From: Phanerochaete sordida
Lineage: Eukaryota; Basidiomycota; Agaricomycetes; Polyporales; Phanerochaetaceae
Assembly: GCA_019973155.2 (NCBI GenBank)
Contig: BPQB01000017.1
Span: 372,001-436,000 of the forward strand
DNA length: 64,000 nt
Direction: 5' to 3'
The notes under the pieces are model-generated. The model saw only the letters and a list, made by a program, of their open reading frames with translations, was not told where the DNA came from and made no database searches. Of the stretch, positions 23,252-35,262 are shown one piece after another. The position numbers and the translations under genes are program-made. The stretch's first letter is position 1, and each line of letters opens with the position of its first letter.

Positions 23252-26200
23252 TCAAGACAAATGAATAAGCGGGCCGGAATAATGTACTGTAATATCATCA
23301 CCTCTGGAAGCAATGAACGCGGATTTACATAGTTCAAGTGTTCTCCGGACTTGAACGATATCCTCGCCTGATACAAGTATCAGAGACAGCACCACAGGCT
23401 CATGAAAGCACGTACGTTGAGCGACAGACATTCTCTGCTTATCTGGTTTCGGCGAGGAGGGAACACCCGAGCCTTGCTGTAACGCGCTCAACAGCTGGGC
23501 GAGTATGTCCTCTATGTTGGTGAGCCTCTTCGAAATGCTGGAGACCTCAGCGCGCAGCTCGAGGTCAGCCTGTGTACATAACGGTCAACACTCCGACTGA
23601 TCTCGATGGTGCACTACTTGCCTTGTGCTTACGCACGGCCTCGGGCTCCCAGTCCTGTTCGTCCCCGCTGATCAGCTCGGACTCATCTTCGGGTGCAGCA
23701 GGTAAAGGGTAAGTGAGAACACCGCTATCTCGCTCGCTGTCCGCTGAGCCCGAGGGATCCAGCCCGACGGCAATTTCGTCCTCGTCGGGGCCGTCCATAT
23801 CCTCCTCCTCCGAAGATGCGTAATATTGATCATCGTCTTCTGCATTGAAATGGTTCACATAGTCCATCTGGAAGATGGATTGCTCCTAGACATAAATCAA
23901 TCAATCGATGGGATACCTTAAGGAGCACAGAAAGCTATGTACCCGTTCGAACCAGCCCTTGAACAGGCCACGGCTGAAATACTGCACTTGCGAGTCCAGG
24001 TCTAGTCGTTGCTGTCGCCAGGTCTGCACGAGGACGCCGAGTCGCTGGCTGAACGCCTCGAAGACATAGTTCCAGGAGTCAAGCATATCCTCAAACTCGC
24101 GGACTGCCACGAGCTTCGTCCTTGCTGCTCGCAGAACCTTCATGTGACGCATGAGCAGGAGATGGATCATGCACAGAATACACTGAGGATCCGGTCCAAA
24201 CGTCAGGTTCGCACCACATGTTAATCATCGTCGGCCAGCGTACGTTCTCTAGTCGCTGCCCATCGAGCACGACAGACACGTAGTCGGCTCCTTTGATCTG
24301 ATACTTGAGCTTGTCCAGGTTCGCCCGGATGCGCTTCTGCTGCAGGTCCAACCATAGTCGTCTAAGCCTGTCAAGAGCACCGTACTCCGCGTGGTTCTCC
24401 TCTTGCTCTCCGAGCGGCCGGAGGATACCGTCGAGGACTTCGATCAACTTGAGCCGTGGAAGCATACTCGTGAGGTGCTTCGTGCGTCTGCGATTTTGGG
24501 GCAGGACCTTCTGAGGTTCGCGCTTCAGGCGAGCCCTTAGGATGCGAATTCTTCGAAGATAACTGGACGTTGTTAAGCAAGCCGATATGTGAGAATTGTA
24601 GTGCTCACTCGACGTCGCATTTGTAAGGACCGACCGCCCAGCTTGAGAAGAGAGATTGAGGCATCAGGATGTTTCTATCCAAGTAACACTTACAACGCAA
24701 TCCACGCAATCGTACTGCATCCGAGCTCCCTGGGCTTAGATCGCACGAAGGTATTGATCTTCGGAAACAAACATTCAGCTTAATCTCACCATGTCCTGAT
24801 ATAAAAGTTATACCTCTGTATGCGAGATGAAACCACTGCAGTCGTCATCTATCCCATCTCCAATTGCGGGACGGACTTAGGAGGTTCAGTGGGAGGGATG
24901 GAGTATGCTAGGAAATAATCGTACAATACGGTCTGGATAGGAAGTGTACGGTCCATGCATCGGGGTGCTCCTCATGAGTGCTCGCCAGGTGGGCGGCGAA
25001 CTTCTTCTGGAAGTGCTGGCACAAGGCTATCGGGCTCTATGAGATTTCGCAAAGAACCAGTACGCAGACTCCCGAGTGGGCACCTACCGTCCAGGAACAT
25101 GTGCCTGTCAACGCTCGCACGACCCTGCATAGCTAGTGTGGCATCAATGGAATACACACGACTTTGGAGGGATCAATGAATTTACTTTGCCACACGAGTC
25201 GTAGGTCGTGGTCCTCAATCAAGTTGTGGGGCCCGTCCTCAAGCTGAAAACAGTGTTGAGCTGTCGGACCCACAGGAATGTGCCGTACAACCGGAACTGC
25301 AGGCAGCGTACCTTATGCAATATGACAAGCGTCGAATCGTTCATTTGGTCGAGTACCTTCGTCGTCACGACGTCCATCTTATACATGACTATCTCGGTAG
25401 ACGCTTCGTTTGACGCCTCAATTCGCTCGACCATGATGTCGATCTTATTGGAGAAGGCATCGCTGAGCATCATCTAGATCAGAAAAGTCCCAAGTGAAGA
25501 AAACATTAGACGTACAGGTTATGGCGCAGAATGTCGTCGAGGTCCGTCCTGAGGATGCGTCTCATGGAGGAGTCAAACTTCTCTCCAAGTACTCGCGCGA
25601 GTTGCTCAAGCTTGACGTCGTCCTACGCCGCAATCAGCTTGTGAACAATTCCGGCGAGTAGGTATGTTATCACTCACTTGGATCACAGCGTCAAGTCCGC
25701 CCATGCTGTCGACGTAGCGATCCGCCGTCTGCTCCTCAACTGACTTTGCTTCGAGAAGCGCAACGATTTTCGTCACTTCGGTCCGCACATCGATGATGAC
25801 GAGTGTAGACTGTGCGGAAAGTAGGAGGTGAAGCTCCTTCTTGTGACCATCGAAGTCCGACGCATACGCGGCGAGCTTGTCTTTGTAGTGCTTCGACTTC
25901 AGCGTCTTCACTGTCTGGCCGTCAACACCTGATACACATAACAAATACTAGAAGAGAGGTACCAAAACCGCTATGACGGTAGTACACTCTGTAAAGCGTA
26001 TGTTTCAAGTGCTTTGATGAGTGTAGATGCAGTAGACGTACTCGCAGAAATTTCCTGGCAAGTTGCTCAGCGTGGGCGCGTAGAGAATACGCTTGTTCTG
26101 AAAGATTTCTTACCGAAGCTATTGATAGTCTTGCACATAGCATCCAGACAGGTCTTCAGCTTGTTATCGTCGTCGAACACGGCATCCAGGTCTGAGAGTA

Positions 26201-26882
26201 AGAGGAGTAGAGAAGACTAAGAGACATCAGCGAAGAGAGTCTGAAAAGACCGGCATCACGCTGGGGTAGTGAGTATGCACCATAGTGAAGTAAATGACAG
26301 CGATTTGTTTATCATTGCTCCGTCGCGTGAGCTCGAAGTCAATCACGACCTGTAAGGATGTCAGTATATTGAGAATGCTTTCAGGCCCGTACTCCTGACC
26401 TTGACGACACCTGCGACTACCTAGTGGCAGATAAGTGAGAGCTAAAATCCTAGCGGTACAGGGTCGAACGCACCTTCACGGCGGGATGGATCTCAGCGAC
26501 ACAGTCCAGGATCTCGATGATGTCTCGAACGGGCGCGAGTAAATCGGCCACGGCAACTTTGCTCACGTCCCAAGGGGATGCCACTATCATGACGATCAGT
26601 CAGCCATCGGCATGCTCGCGAGGCAGAGGTGAGACGCATATCGCGCGATGCTACGTACCATCTTCGGCTTTGTTGATTGCGTCATTGGCCTTGGAAATCT
26701 TGTCCTGTGCGGATGAGACTAGGTTCACTGCGAATGTGTGAGAAGAGCATCTACGGAATGCTGCATGGAGTCGACTGACTGAAACGCGCCGATTTGCTCT
26801 TCTTGTCATGCTCGATGTGCGCTTCTATCTCCTTGAGCTTGACCTCGCCTGTTAGAGTCTCTGCATGAGACTGAGGCGGCAT
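23252..26882 (-). CDS. EF-hand protein with NLR-like helical N-terminus, copy 1
   Basis: A many-exon gene, paralogous to the one at 53227-57070. It starts at ATG 26882 (MPPQSHAETLTGEVKLKEIE). The N-terminal helical block contains VADLLAPVRDIIEILDCVAE, IHPAVK and VVIDFELTRRSNDKQIAVIY. Next come LDAMCKTINSFGNFCEY and the coil KELHLLLSAQSTLVIIDVRT. The EF-hand is IGDGIDDDCSGFISHTE, with acidic residues at loop positions 1, 3 and 12. A conserved C-terminal block follows: RIRANLDKLKYQIKGADYVS, VREFEDMLDSWNYVFEAFSQ and WRQQRLDLDSQVQYFSRGLF. It ends with an acidic stretch (YYASSEEEDMDGPDEDE) and a coiled coil (LRAEVSSISKRLTNIEDILA). The N-terminal block resembles those of basidiomycete NLR/STAND proteins, but no NACHT or kinase follows. 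The end at 23252 is the first stop in the last open frame and is uncertain. One intron appears to be GC-AG. Function unknown. Confidence 0.75.
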
Positions 26883-27613
26883 TCTGCCCGCCACCAAAGC
26901 TTAGATGAGGTGCAGGGATAACCCTTTGGAGGGAGTCGCGAAGAGGGATTTTCTATCTTCAACCTTCAAGGCGCGCAGAGATACTTGATCTTGATTGAGT
27001 TCGCTTTGCATCCCGCGCGCTGGGACCATCGATTCGCACGAGCTGTCACTGCAATAGGCCCAAGCTCGAGCAACAAGCCTCCTTCAGGCCATTTCGTTCT
27101 TCTCTGATTATGAGCTCGTCAAAGGAGTACTGCCTGCCGCCAATGCGTCATGATGAGGTGGCAGACTGGCGGCATGTTTTGTATCGCCAGCACAATTGAT
27201 TCCCAACCGCGCTCAACGCCCAGCATATCTACAATGAATCAATGAAGCCTGTAGTATAATACAAGGCGGCAGGGTACGATGTTCGGGCTTACCTGAGAAC
27301 GCCGTTCTGAGTCTCCAGACTGAACCACTCGTGTCATTTGTGCTCTGAGCCTCTGCGTTAAATTTGGAGAGCGCCCTACAGACCGTAGTGTTACATTCCG
27401 AAACACCTGTCGAGAACAAATATTTCACGATCGTCGTTCAACGTCGTTCGGAGGAAACCACGCTCGGGCGCTAAACATCTCGCGCGCCAAATGGTCCCGC
27501 GCGCCGCTCGGGGGTCTGATCTTCAGATCTTCAGAGTTCGGGACCGAGCGTGGATGTTGTAGCTTCTGCACTCTCGCAGAGGAAGCCCCGCTGTGCGAAG
27601 GTCTTGAGGCATC
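26883..27613. promoter_or_regulatory. Divergent promoter region, EF-hand copy 1 and alkyltransferase-like gene
   Basis: These 731 bases separate two start codons pointing away from each other, so both promoters should lie here. Short open frames occur but have no coding features. No clear TATA or named operator is seen. Confidence 0.4.
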
Positions 27614-28206
27614 ATGGACAGCGCAGAATTCCACGCAGCGGTGAGCACGATGCTAGCGGGGAACATTTACCAACTAAACGCAGTGCGACTGTAGGTATAC
27701 CACGTCGTGCGACAGATCCCGCCAGGGAAAGTCACCAGCTACGGTATGTGCTCTGTTTCCCATAGAAACACACCTCAACATTGCATGGGCCGACAGGTCA
27801 CGTCGCAAAGCTCATCGGGATGCCCCGCCACTCGCGACACGTCGGGCAAGGTACGACACGCTCGCTTCGTCGCCCAATCCGCACTCACATCTCCAAAGCA
27901 CTGAAGTGGCTTTCGCCGGACGCGACGCCCCCCGTGCCGTGGCAGCGCGTCGTGGCGTCGAACGGCACGATCTCGTCGCGTGGGCCGGGGACGGACGGCG
28001 CGCAGCGGCAGCGCGACATGCTCGCGGCCGAGGGCGTCGACGTCGCCGCGGGGCGCACGGGCGAGATGCGCGTGGACTTCACCGCGCACGGGTGGTTCCC
28101 GGCGCCGGGGACGATAGCGACTGGGGTACCGGAGCCTGTGCAGGACGGGGAAGGTAACGAGGGTACGGAGGACGATGACGATGACGACGAGGATGCGGAG
28201 GACTGA
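27614..28206 (+). CDS. Alkyltransferase-like (ATL) DNA damage protein
   Basis: This is a homologue of O6-alkylguanine-DNA alkyltransferase in which the acceptor Cys is replaced. Known ATL proteins bind alkylated guanine and hand it to nucleotide excision repair rather than removing the alkyl group. Four exons join in phase: MDSAEFHAA, then VYHVVRQIPPGKVTSYG, then HVAKLIGMPRHSRHVGQ, then ALKWLSPDATPPVPWQRVVA to the TGA at 28204-28206. The alkyltransferase active site PCHRV is PWQRV here, the hallmark of the ATL group. TSYGHVAKLIG is the conserved helix-turn-helix segment. The C-terminus adds TAHGWFPAPG and then an acidic tail (EDDDDDDEDAED) not typical of short ATLs. It would act in the nucleus. 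Confidence 0.9.
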
Positions 28207-28899
28207 GCGTGCGAGTGCGCGCACCGCGTATTCATGTGTCTGGATTTTTTGCAGAGGTTGATATCGCCCATTTGTATGTCAGGCAGGTGGCTGGGTACGC
28301 ACACGCATGGAGATAATGGTAAATAACGCGTGAATTGGTATATAATGCACGAGCAGCGCAATCGAGAGGAACGAGAAGACATGCGCCCTGTAAAACAACA
28401 AGAAACTGCATAAAACAGGAACTGTCGTCTACGACAGGGGGCAGCGCGGTGGGCAGCCGTGTATACGGGGGGAACGCGCCGAGCAAGGTGGGAAGGGGAA
28501 GGATATAATCGCCCGGCGGCGGCGGTAGGGGACAAAGGGTATACATAACGACGCGGTCGTAGTGGGCATTACGGCGGCCACAGGGGCCGCCGAGGACATG
28601 GAACAACCTAGAAGGGGTGTAGGGTTCGAGACAACACGGGCGTCGCAGGCAAGGAAAGAGGGTAGGAGACACACAGCTAGCAATCTGGCGAGTCGAGGGA
28701 AATAGGAGTCAAGAAATATACGATACGAGATGGGGAAGGCGATATATATAAGGGGGGCCAAGGAGATAAATCATACAACCAGAGGGGAACCAAACAGCCG
28801 TTTTACTCACTGTTCGCCCGAGGTGAGGCAAACGATACAGGGGGTGTCGCATACAGGTCACATCCAATGACGCGTGTGGGGGAGACGCAAGACGCCCCT
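28207..28899. other. Convergent intergenic region
   Basis: This spacer lies between the alkyltransferase-like gene and the convergent membrane protein gene. It has purine-rich low-complexity sequence (for example GGGGGGCCAAGGAG near 28752) and several TATATA tracts, but no supported exon. Confidence 0.4.
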
Positions 28900-30482
28900 T
28901 CACTGCGCGGTGCCGCCGTAGATGTCATCGGTGGGAGGAAGGCTCTGGCGGTGCTCCGGCGAGTAGAGCGTGCGCATGCCGCCGCCGTTGAAGTTGAGCG
29001 CTGGAGCGGGCATCGCAGGTGCACCCATGGGTGGAGGGCTGGCGACCGCGCGGCGTTGTTCAGCATAAGCGCGAAGCATCTCGTCCGGGGACATGACGCT
29101 CGCGGGCATGGGTTGCATCGGCATGGCGTTTAGAATCGGGGACTGCAGGGCAGGCTCGGGTGTAGCAAGCATGGGCACGGGCATCGACATCGGCGGGTTG
29201 GGATTGAAGGTGGACTGGGACTGCATCATGTCATCGTTTCGCATCACTGTCGGACGAGTCAGCACTGCACGGATATTATACCGTCGTTGTACTTACTGGC
29301 AAGCGCGGGCATGACGCCGTCCATGCTGGGACGCGTCGCGTCGAAGCTGGACATGCGACGATTGATATCCTCGAAAGTCAACGACGACGGGCCCTCCCTC
29401 TGCACGGGCGAGATATCGCCGGAATCCTGGCGCGTCGGGAGAGGCGGGACGTGTCCGGTGTGGAACGCACGGCTGGTCCGGGCATTGTGCATACTGCGAC
29501 GGCCCTCGCCAGAGGGACGGGTGTCAACCGCGAAGGAGACGCGCGAGACGCGCTCGCTGGTAGCAGTGTTGGCCCTTGCACGCGTGCGGGGACCCGAGAC
29601 GAGCTCGCTTGACTGAGGCGTGGTAAGGTCGATACCGCCCTTGGCGCCGATACCTGCCTGGCCGCCGTCGAGGGTGCTGACTGGGCGAATGGCGCCAAAG
29701 GAGAACGACGACTTGCGGTTGTCGCCTGACTCGCCAACTGCCATGCTTGCGCGGATCGCAGCGCTCGCGCCGGCAACAGTGACGGGCTTCCAGTCGGTGG
29801 AGATTGTGGACATGCGCTTGTCGACCATCTCGCTCCACCTCTTGCGCTTGTCCTGACCCTTCGCCCTCTTCATCTTGATGTATATCGCGGCAACAATTCC
29901 TGCGATGATGAGGAGGGGCATGATGACGGCAGCGGCGACCTTGCCCTTCGACAGGCCTTGCTTGGGCTGCGGGACATTGTTGACGACTTCTATCGCAGAG
30001 CCAGTGGAGTCATCTGCTGTGGCACCCGCCGTGCCGGTGTAGGTCCCTTGAAAGACGGGTCCAGCAGGGAGGGTAGCCATGAAGGGGGGCGTGCCGGACT
30101 CGACGATGGCGAGCTGGAGGTTGACACTCGAGGTTGAGTTCCACCAGGACGGCTTCAGCTGGGTCTCGTACGAGCCTGCGGCAAAGTCGACGGTTTCCCA
30201 GAGATGGATGCGCGGGTTCGAGGCGCCCGGAGCATAGAGGTAGATATCGACAGCATTGGTGGACAAGCAGGATGGGTCCCAGGTGATGTTGAACGGTGTG
30301 GATGCCGCGACGCTTTGGCTCGCGGCTGGCGACTTGTAGAACCCGCCCGTTTTGCATGCTACGCGAGCGTAAGCTCACGAATGGGTTCATAGGTAATCGC
30401 ACGCACCGTCTCCGTCGCGCTTGCGGTGGTGGTTCGCGAGGGGTCCGCCATGCAGTTTGTACTTCGAAATCTTCTCAAGCAT
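28900..30482 (-). CDS. Single-pass membrane protein with extracellular Ser/Thr-rich domain
   Basis: The start ATG is at 30482 (MLEKISKYKLHGGPLANHHR). A short intron joins GDG to ACKTGGFYKSPAASQSVAA and NITWDPSC. The outer part contains DIYLYAPGASNPRIHLWETV, PSWWNSTSSVNLQLAIVESG and GPVFQGTYTGTAG, a beta-rich fold seen in fungal cell-surface proteins. The spanning segment is VAAAVIMPLLIIAGIVAAIY, followed by the stop-transfer cluster KMKRAKGQDKRKRW. The inner part is long and Ser/Arg-rich (MSTISTDWKPV, RMSSFDATRPSMDGV), with likely phosphosites, and ends MRTLYSPEHRQSLPPTDDIY to the stop at 28900. It is similar in plan to fungal wall-stress or polarity receptors, but I do not recognise the exact family. 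No clear signal peptide is visible before the domain. Confidence 0.75.
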
Positions 30483-30879
30483 GTTGATACAGGACGTTTC
30501 CTTCCTTGTTTCCTTGTTTCCTGGTGTTTTTGTCGTGGACCAACCGAGCACAAGAACCAAAAAGAGTGTGAGGTTAAGGAAGGGGGGTGACGAACGAGAG
30601 GATGGTGGTGGTCGACGACAAAGTTCGGACGGGGGCGTCGTCGTCGTCGCCGGCCGGGTTGGCGGGCGACGCGGGGATGGCGTCTATCACCACTTTACCT
30701 TATCTGGACAAGATTTACCCGGCGACGCGGCGTGGCGTCTCCGCCGCCCGCCGCCGTCGCCGACTCCCTCTCACGCCGTCCACCGCAAAGATCAAGAACA
30801 GCACATCCAGATATTCCATCTCTATGTTACATACACGTCCAAAAGCACACAAAATACATCTCATGGTCATCATCGAAGT
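30483..30879. other. Intergenic, Gly/Arg-codon-rich low-complexity DNA
   Basis: Both neighbours point left. The middle has purine-rich sequence and GTC/GTCG repeats (around 30637-30650). No supported exon is seen. Confidence 0.4.
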
Positions 30880-33800
30880 CTAGAGACAGTGTCTGGCACC
30901 TGCAGGCGAGAACGTTAGCGGTAGCCACTCTGTGAGCACTGAGAGACTCGCCCTCCATCCATGAGTAGCCGCAGCGCGTTGATATCCCTGTACAGCTTCG
31001 TATACGCTGTATGGACTAGATAGGTGCACGTCAGAAGCGAGATAAAACGACGTAGAGCAACTGATGTCTTACTGCTCCCAGTTGGATGCGAGTCGCGCAG
31101 GTCGGGGGTCGAGGTTGGATATCGCCATTTTTATCTGTAAAAGGACCGCAGATATACTGGAACACACAAGTGAGAATTTCGTTGTCTTCGCAGTCCACCG
31201 CACGAACCTGTACGCAGGAGACCACCCTGCGCGAAAAGTCAGTAAAAAGGTTCGACATGCCCATCTGCTCCTCGACTAACCATCAGCCGTCAAGAGATCC
31301 ATGCACATGGAACCGCCTGATCCAATCGTTCAGTGATTATCTCTGGGAACAAGATGAACACCCTACCGCCGGTGATATGTCCTCCACCGCCCTGAATGAA
31401 AGGCAGGAACCGGGGCTTGAGGATGCGGAAGAACGGAGGGGAGTGCGGATAGTTGGGCGGGAACCGAATCTCGAACACGAGCGAATTGACCTGCCTGCCA
31501 TCACAACGCCGCGTCAGAACTCGTCTGGTATCAAACGGAAGACATACTTTGCTGCCATATCCTGAGCCACAGGCAACTCGGGCTCGAATGAATGCACCTC
31601 GACGACCCACTGGAACAGGTTGTCGCCGATAAAGTCCTCGGGCATGTACCAGCCGAGCTCGCGCAGGCTTCGCGCGCGCTCCTGCTCCTTAAGCATCGCC
31701 GCCAGCTCGCGCTGCACGGCCGAGACCGCCATCGGGGCGGCCTCGACGGGCGCAGGCATGATGTGCTGCACACACGATTCGACCCACGTCGCGTCGTGCA
31801 CCCAGTCGTCCGCAGGCCGTCCGCCATCGGCGGAGGCACCGTCCTGGGACTGGCTTTGTACGCCATCGGGAGCCGACACGCTGGCGTCGATCGCGGTACC
31901 GGCGAACACGGCGCGGTCTTCCTCGTCGAAGGCTTCGTCGACGTATCCCTCCATGCGCTGCTGGAGCAGTCGCGTGAGCTTGTGCGTCGGGTCCGGGATC
32001 TCAACGTTGGTGTTCCCATTGTGTAGCTGGAAGCGCGGATCAAGGACGACGCGAGGGACCTCTGGAGGCCTGTCCTGCTCGGTCTTCGCATCTGGATCAA
32101 GGTCGAGCGGTGACCCTCCGACGATGAGATACCGACTGCACTGTTGCTGAGCACACCAAATGACAAAATGAGGTCGCCATGCTCACCAGACAATCCAGTC
32201 GGTCTGCGGCACGACAAGAATGCCAGGGCCTGTGTTGACACCGGCGGGACCTGTAAAGATCCCCCTAGCAACCCTGCTTGTATTGGGGTATAGCCCTGCA
32301 CTGTGGGTGAACTGGGAAGGGAGGTTCACAATTTCGGCGATGGCGGCACAATTGCGGACGCGGAGTCCGGACTTGCTCCACGTATACGCAGCGGCCTGCG
32401 CGTAGTGGTTGGAATACGAGCAGTTGAGAGCGAAGTAAACGCCTAGTACGGCGATCAGACTTTCGCTATGGCCGAGAGGACTGAGAACGCACCGTCGCCA
32501 TAAGCACGCCCGTGTGCGACATTCTTGAACCAGAGACCGTTGCGGATTATCTATGACGTTGTCAGTTTTGAGATAGTGGGCGTGAAACTGCGGGAAAGTA
32601 CAGAATGCCAATTCTTCGCCGGAGAGCCATGAAATCCCTGACAAATCTGGTCAGAAGTAGTGTCATCCAGATGAAGGCTAGACTCACATAGATAGACGGG
32701 TATTGTCGTGCATTTTCGTCTTGCGTCTTAGCTATCTCTCTTGCTTTGTAGAACTTGGCTTCGGCATCAGGTGCTCCAACAGTGAAGCGGAAATGGCGGT
32801 ATCCCTCGCCTACGAGGCAAGTCAGCCGTGGACAACTCCAGACAGACGTGACGACGCCTACCAAAACCAGTGACCCTGTCCTCAACGTCTTCCAATTCCT
32901 CCAGATGCGCCGTGCACGACGCAACACACCTGCCGCAGGTCGACACCACGCGCATATAATCGCACTGATTGCACTCACCAACGCAGTACCGACCATGCCG
33001 CGGGAGGAATGTTCGGGTCCACATCCTGGAGACGCTGCTTTGCACGTCCGGACTTGGCTTTCTTGAGCAGATGCATACGCATGTCTGACACGGGCGGCAG
33101 CGCGTCCAAAAGCTCAACAATGGACCGGCACTTCTGCGTAGTGGTCAGAGTGTCGAACTCGACGAACTCGCCCGGCGACACAGTGGGCATGAATCCTCTG
33201 CCCGGCGGGGGTACACGCAGGTGCATCCCATCAGGGTAGTCTTCGAGGGCGTCTGACGCGGCCGCGATGAAGGCCAGCGACACGAGCAGGTCGACTGTTG
33301 ACGGGCGCGAACAGATTTCGTACTCCAGCGACGGACCACGGTTCAGGTTGTAGTACTGATACGCGCAGAGTTTGTCCGAGCAGACGTAGGGCTTCAGCGC
33401 CTGGAAGTCGGTCTGGATCCTGTCGTAGCAGACGAGGCAGTATCGCGAGCAGAGCTGCATGGAGAGTCAGCTTCATCGAAAGCGAGCACGTCTAACTCAC
33501 AATCAGACGACGAAGAAGGTAGCAATAGGCGATGAGCGGAAGGTTGAGATCTCCGGTGCGCTCTGGGGAGCTCAGAGGATCAAATGGCAAATTGTAGGTC
33601 GTCTTGAGCTCTTCTTCTTCGCGGTCCGCAGCGAGAACACCCTGCATCAAGGCCGTGAGCGCAGCAGCCGGTGTAGTGGAGGGCGACTCACTTCCGCAAA
33701 TTCCTCCATCACCCTCTCGGCAGACCGCTGAAGCCGGTGGACGCTGCCTACAATCGCTTCCGCGGCCGCCCAGCCAATGCCGTATTTTAGTCTTAGCGAT

Positions 33801-35204
33801 AAAACCTCCATGAAGCGGTCATTCATGAGCGCCTCCAGCGACGAGCTGAGGCTGAAATGGAATGGATCCTGGTCCGTGGGTGTGGGCTCACTACGGATAC
33901 CAGGAGTTTCTCCGGATTGAGGCTCGGCCCACGGGTCCTCACCAACAGGTTCCGGAATGAGCGGAGCCTCCTGCGTACCGAACATGCGTACGAGTTCGAG
34001 TACTTGCTCCTTCTCAGGCTTGTACCGCGGTGTCAGGCCGACCCTGAACGTCAGCTTTGACGTTCCGCGTGCAAGGGCATCCGGGCTCAGTGTGCCCTCT
34101 GGCGACAATATCGGGTATTTTCCATGTATGCCGCTGATGATGAGCGTGAAGTTGCGCGACTGCGACAGTAGCCGCGAGTCCCAGGCCATGAGCGCACGCG
34201 GTGGCACGCTCTCCGCCAGCCTGAACGTTGGCGCAGACACTGAGATCACGATCTCACTGACTCCGATGCGCGTAAGGCCGGGCTTGCAGCCAATCGCGGC
34301 CATCTGGTTGAAGTCGCTGCGCACGAAACGATGAGATTCGTCGCGTAAGTGGAGCGAAAGCAGCAAAGTCACCTCTGCAGCGCTTTCATGTCAAACTCTA
34401 CGCTTGTCTTGACGGACGCGAGCCCATATTGGTTGTAGTCGTCGTCATCGTAAAAATGGCCTTCGTCAACAGAACCGTCGTCGCTCGCGTCCAGATCCGC
34501 GGCGTCCGAGCCGTCGCTAAGATCGGGGTCAGGGGACAGTGGCCTGGCTTTCGTAACCAGTCTCTTGGAGATTGATGTAAGCAATTTGGATAGCATGTCG
34601 CGTATTGAACGCGATCCAAAGTCGGACGCGTCCTGAAGAACTTCCAGTAGTGGTGGCGGCACAGTTTCGTCTTGAGCAAAGCAGATGAAGCTATGTTGTG
34701 TGGGGTAGTCCGATGTATCTTGCAGGATATCAGTGCAAATATGGAACAGAGAAGAGTTGACACGCACCAGGAACGACCATGTTCAACGTCAGGACGTGCA
34801 GGCCACTGAGGGACTTGACAATCTCACACACAATCGAGCCCTCGTCTTCGCCGCTCTCAATAGCTGCAAGCCACAGGTAAGATGGATAGCTTAGCGCGAT
34901 AATGGAGGACTTAGGTCGTACATTGTAGTCTCAGTCCCTGCACCTCGAACCCGGTCGTGCAAGCAGCTGTGGCGTCCGCGAGATCTGCCATGAACTTCTT
35001 GCGGCCCTTCAGAGGGCCATTTCGCGTCGCTGAGCCGGACGACATCGAGGGCGCAGAGATACGAGTGTGCGGGGGATCTTCAAGTTCCTCACGAAGGATG
35101 CTGGAAGGGACCGACGAAGACGGTAGTCGCTGCGCTGATCCACGAGTCTTCTGGCGCTTCGCCACCACGTTCAGAGGCTCGGTCTCATCTCGCGTAGAAA
35201 CCAT
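30880..35204 (-). CDS. PARP catalytic domain fused to a C-terminal ubiquitin-conjugating (E2) domain
   Basis: One large spliced gene from ATG 35204 (MVSTRDETEPLNVVAKRQKT) to TAG 30880-30882. Order of parts: a basic N-terminus; an acidic linker (DASDDGSVDEGHFYDDDD); an RWD-like region (ALMAWDSRLLSQSRNFTLII); a zinc-ribbon-like block (CLVCYDRIQ, then YVCSDKLCAYQYYNL); the PARP domain (GFHGSPAKNWHSIIRNGL, then AHGRAYGDGVYFALNCSYS, later RYLIVGGSPLDLDPD); a helical linker; and the E2 fold (VNSLVFEIRFPPNYPHSPPF, GGGGHITGGGSMCMDLLTAD, ISAVLLQIKMAISNLDPRPA). The E2 cysteine is present in GSMCMDLL. The PARP part resembles the PARP6/8/16 group, and the fusion is known from fungi. Expected chemistry is ADP-ribosyl transfer plus ubiquitin conjugation; partners are unknown. 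Many introns are joined by phase, so some edges are approximate. Confidence 0.85.
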
Positions 35205-35254
35205 GTGGATTAAACAAACAACATGGAAGATAACTGACTCGACTGGAAATGAGA

Positions 35255-35262
35255 TTATATAT
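35255..35262 (-). promoter_or_regulatory. Likely TATA element of the PARP-E2 gene
   Basis: The complement reads ATATATAA about 50-58 bases before the start codon at 35204. It is the only AT-rich hexamer nearby in an otherwise GC-rich region. Confidence 0.35.
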
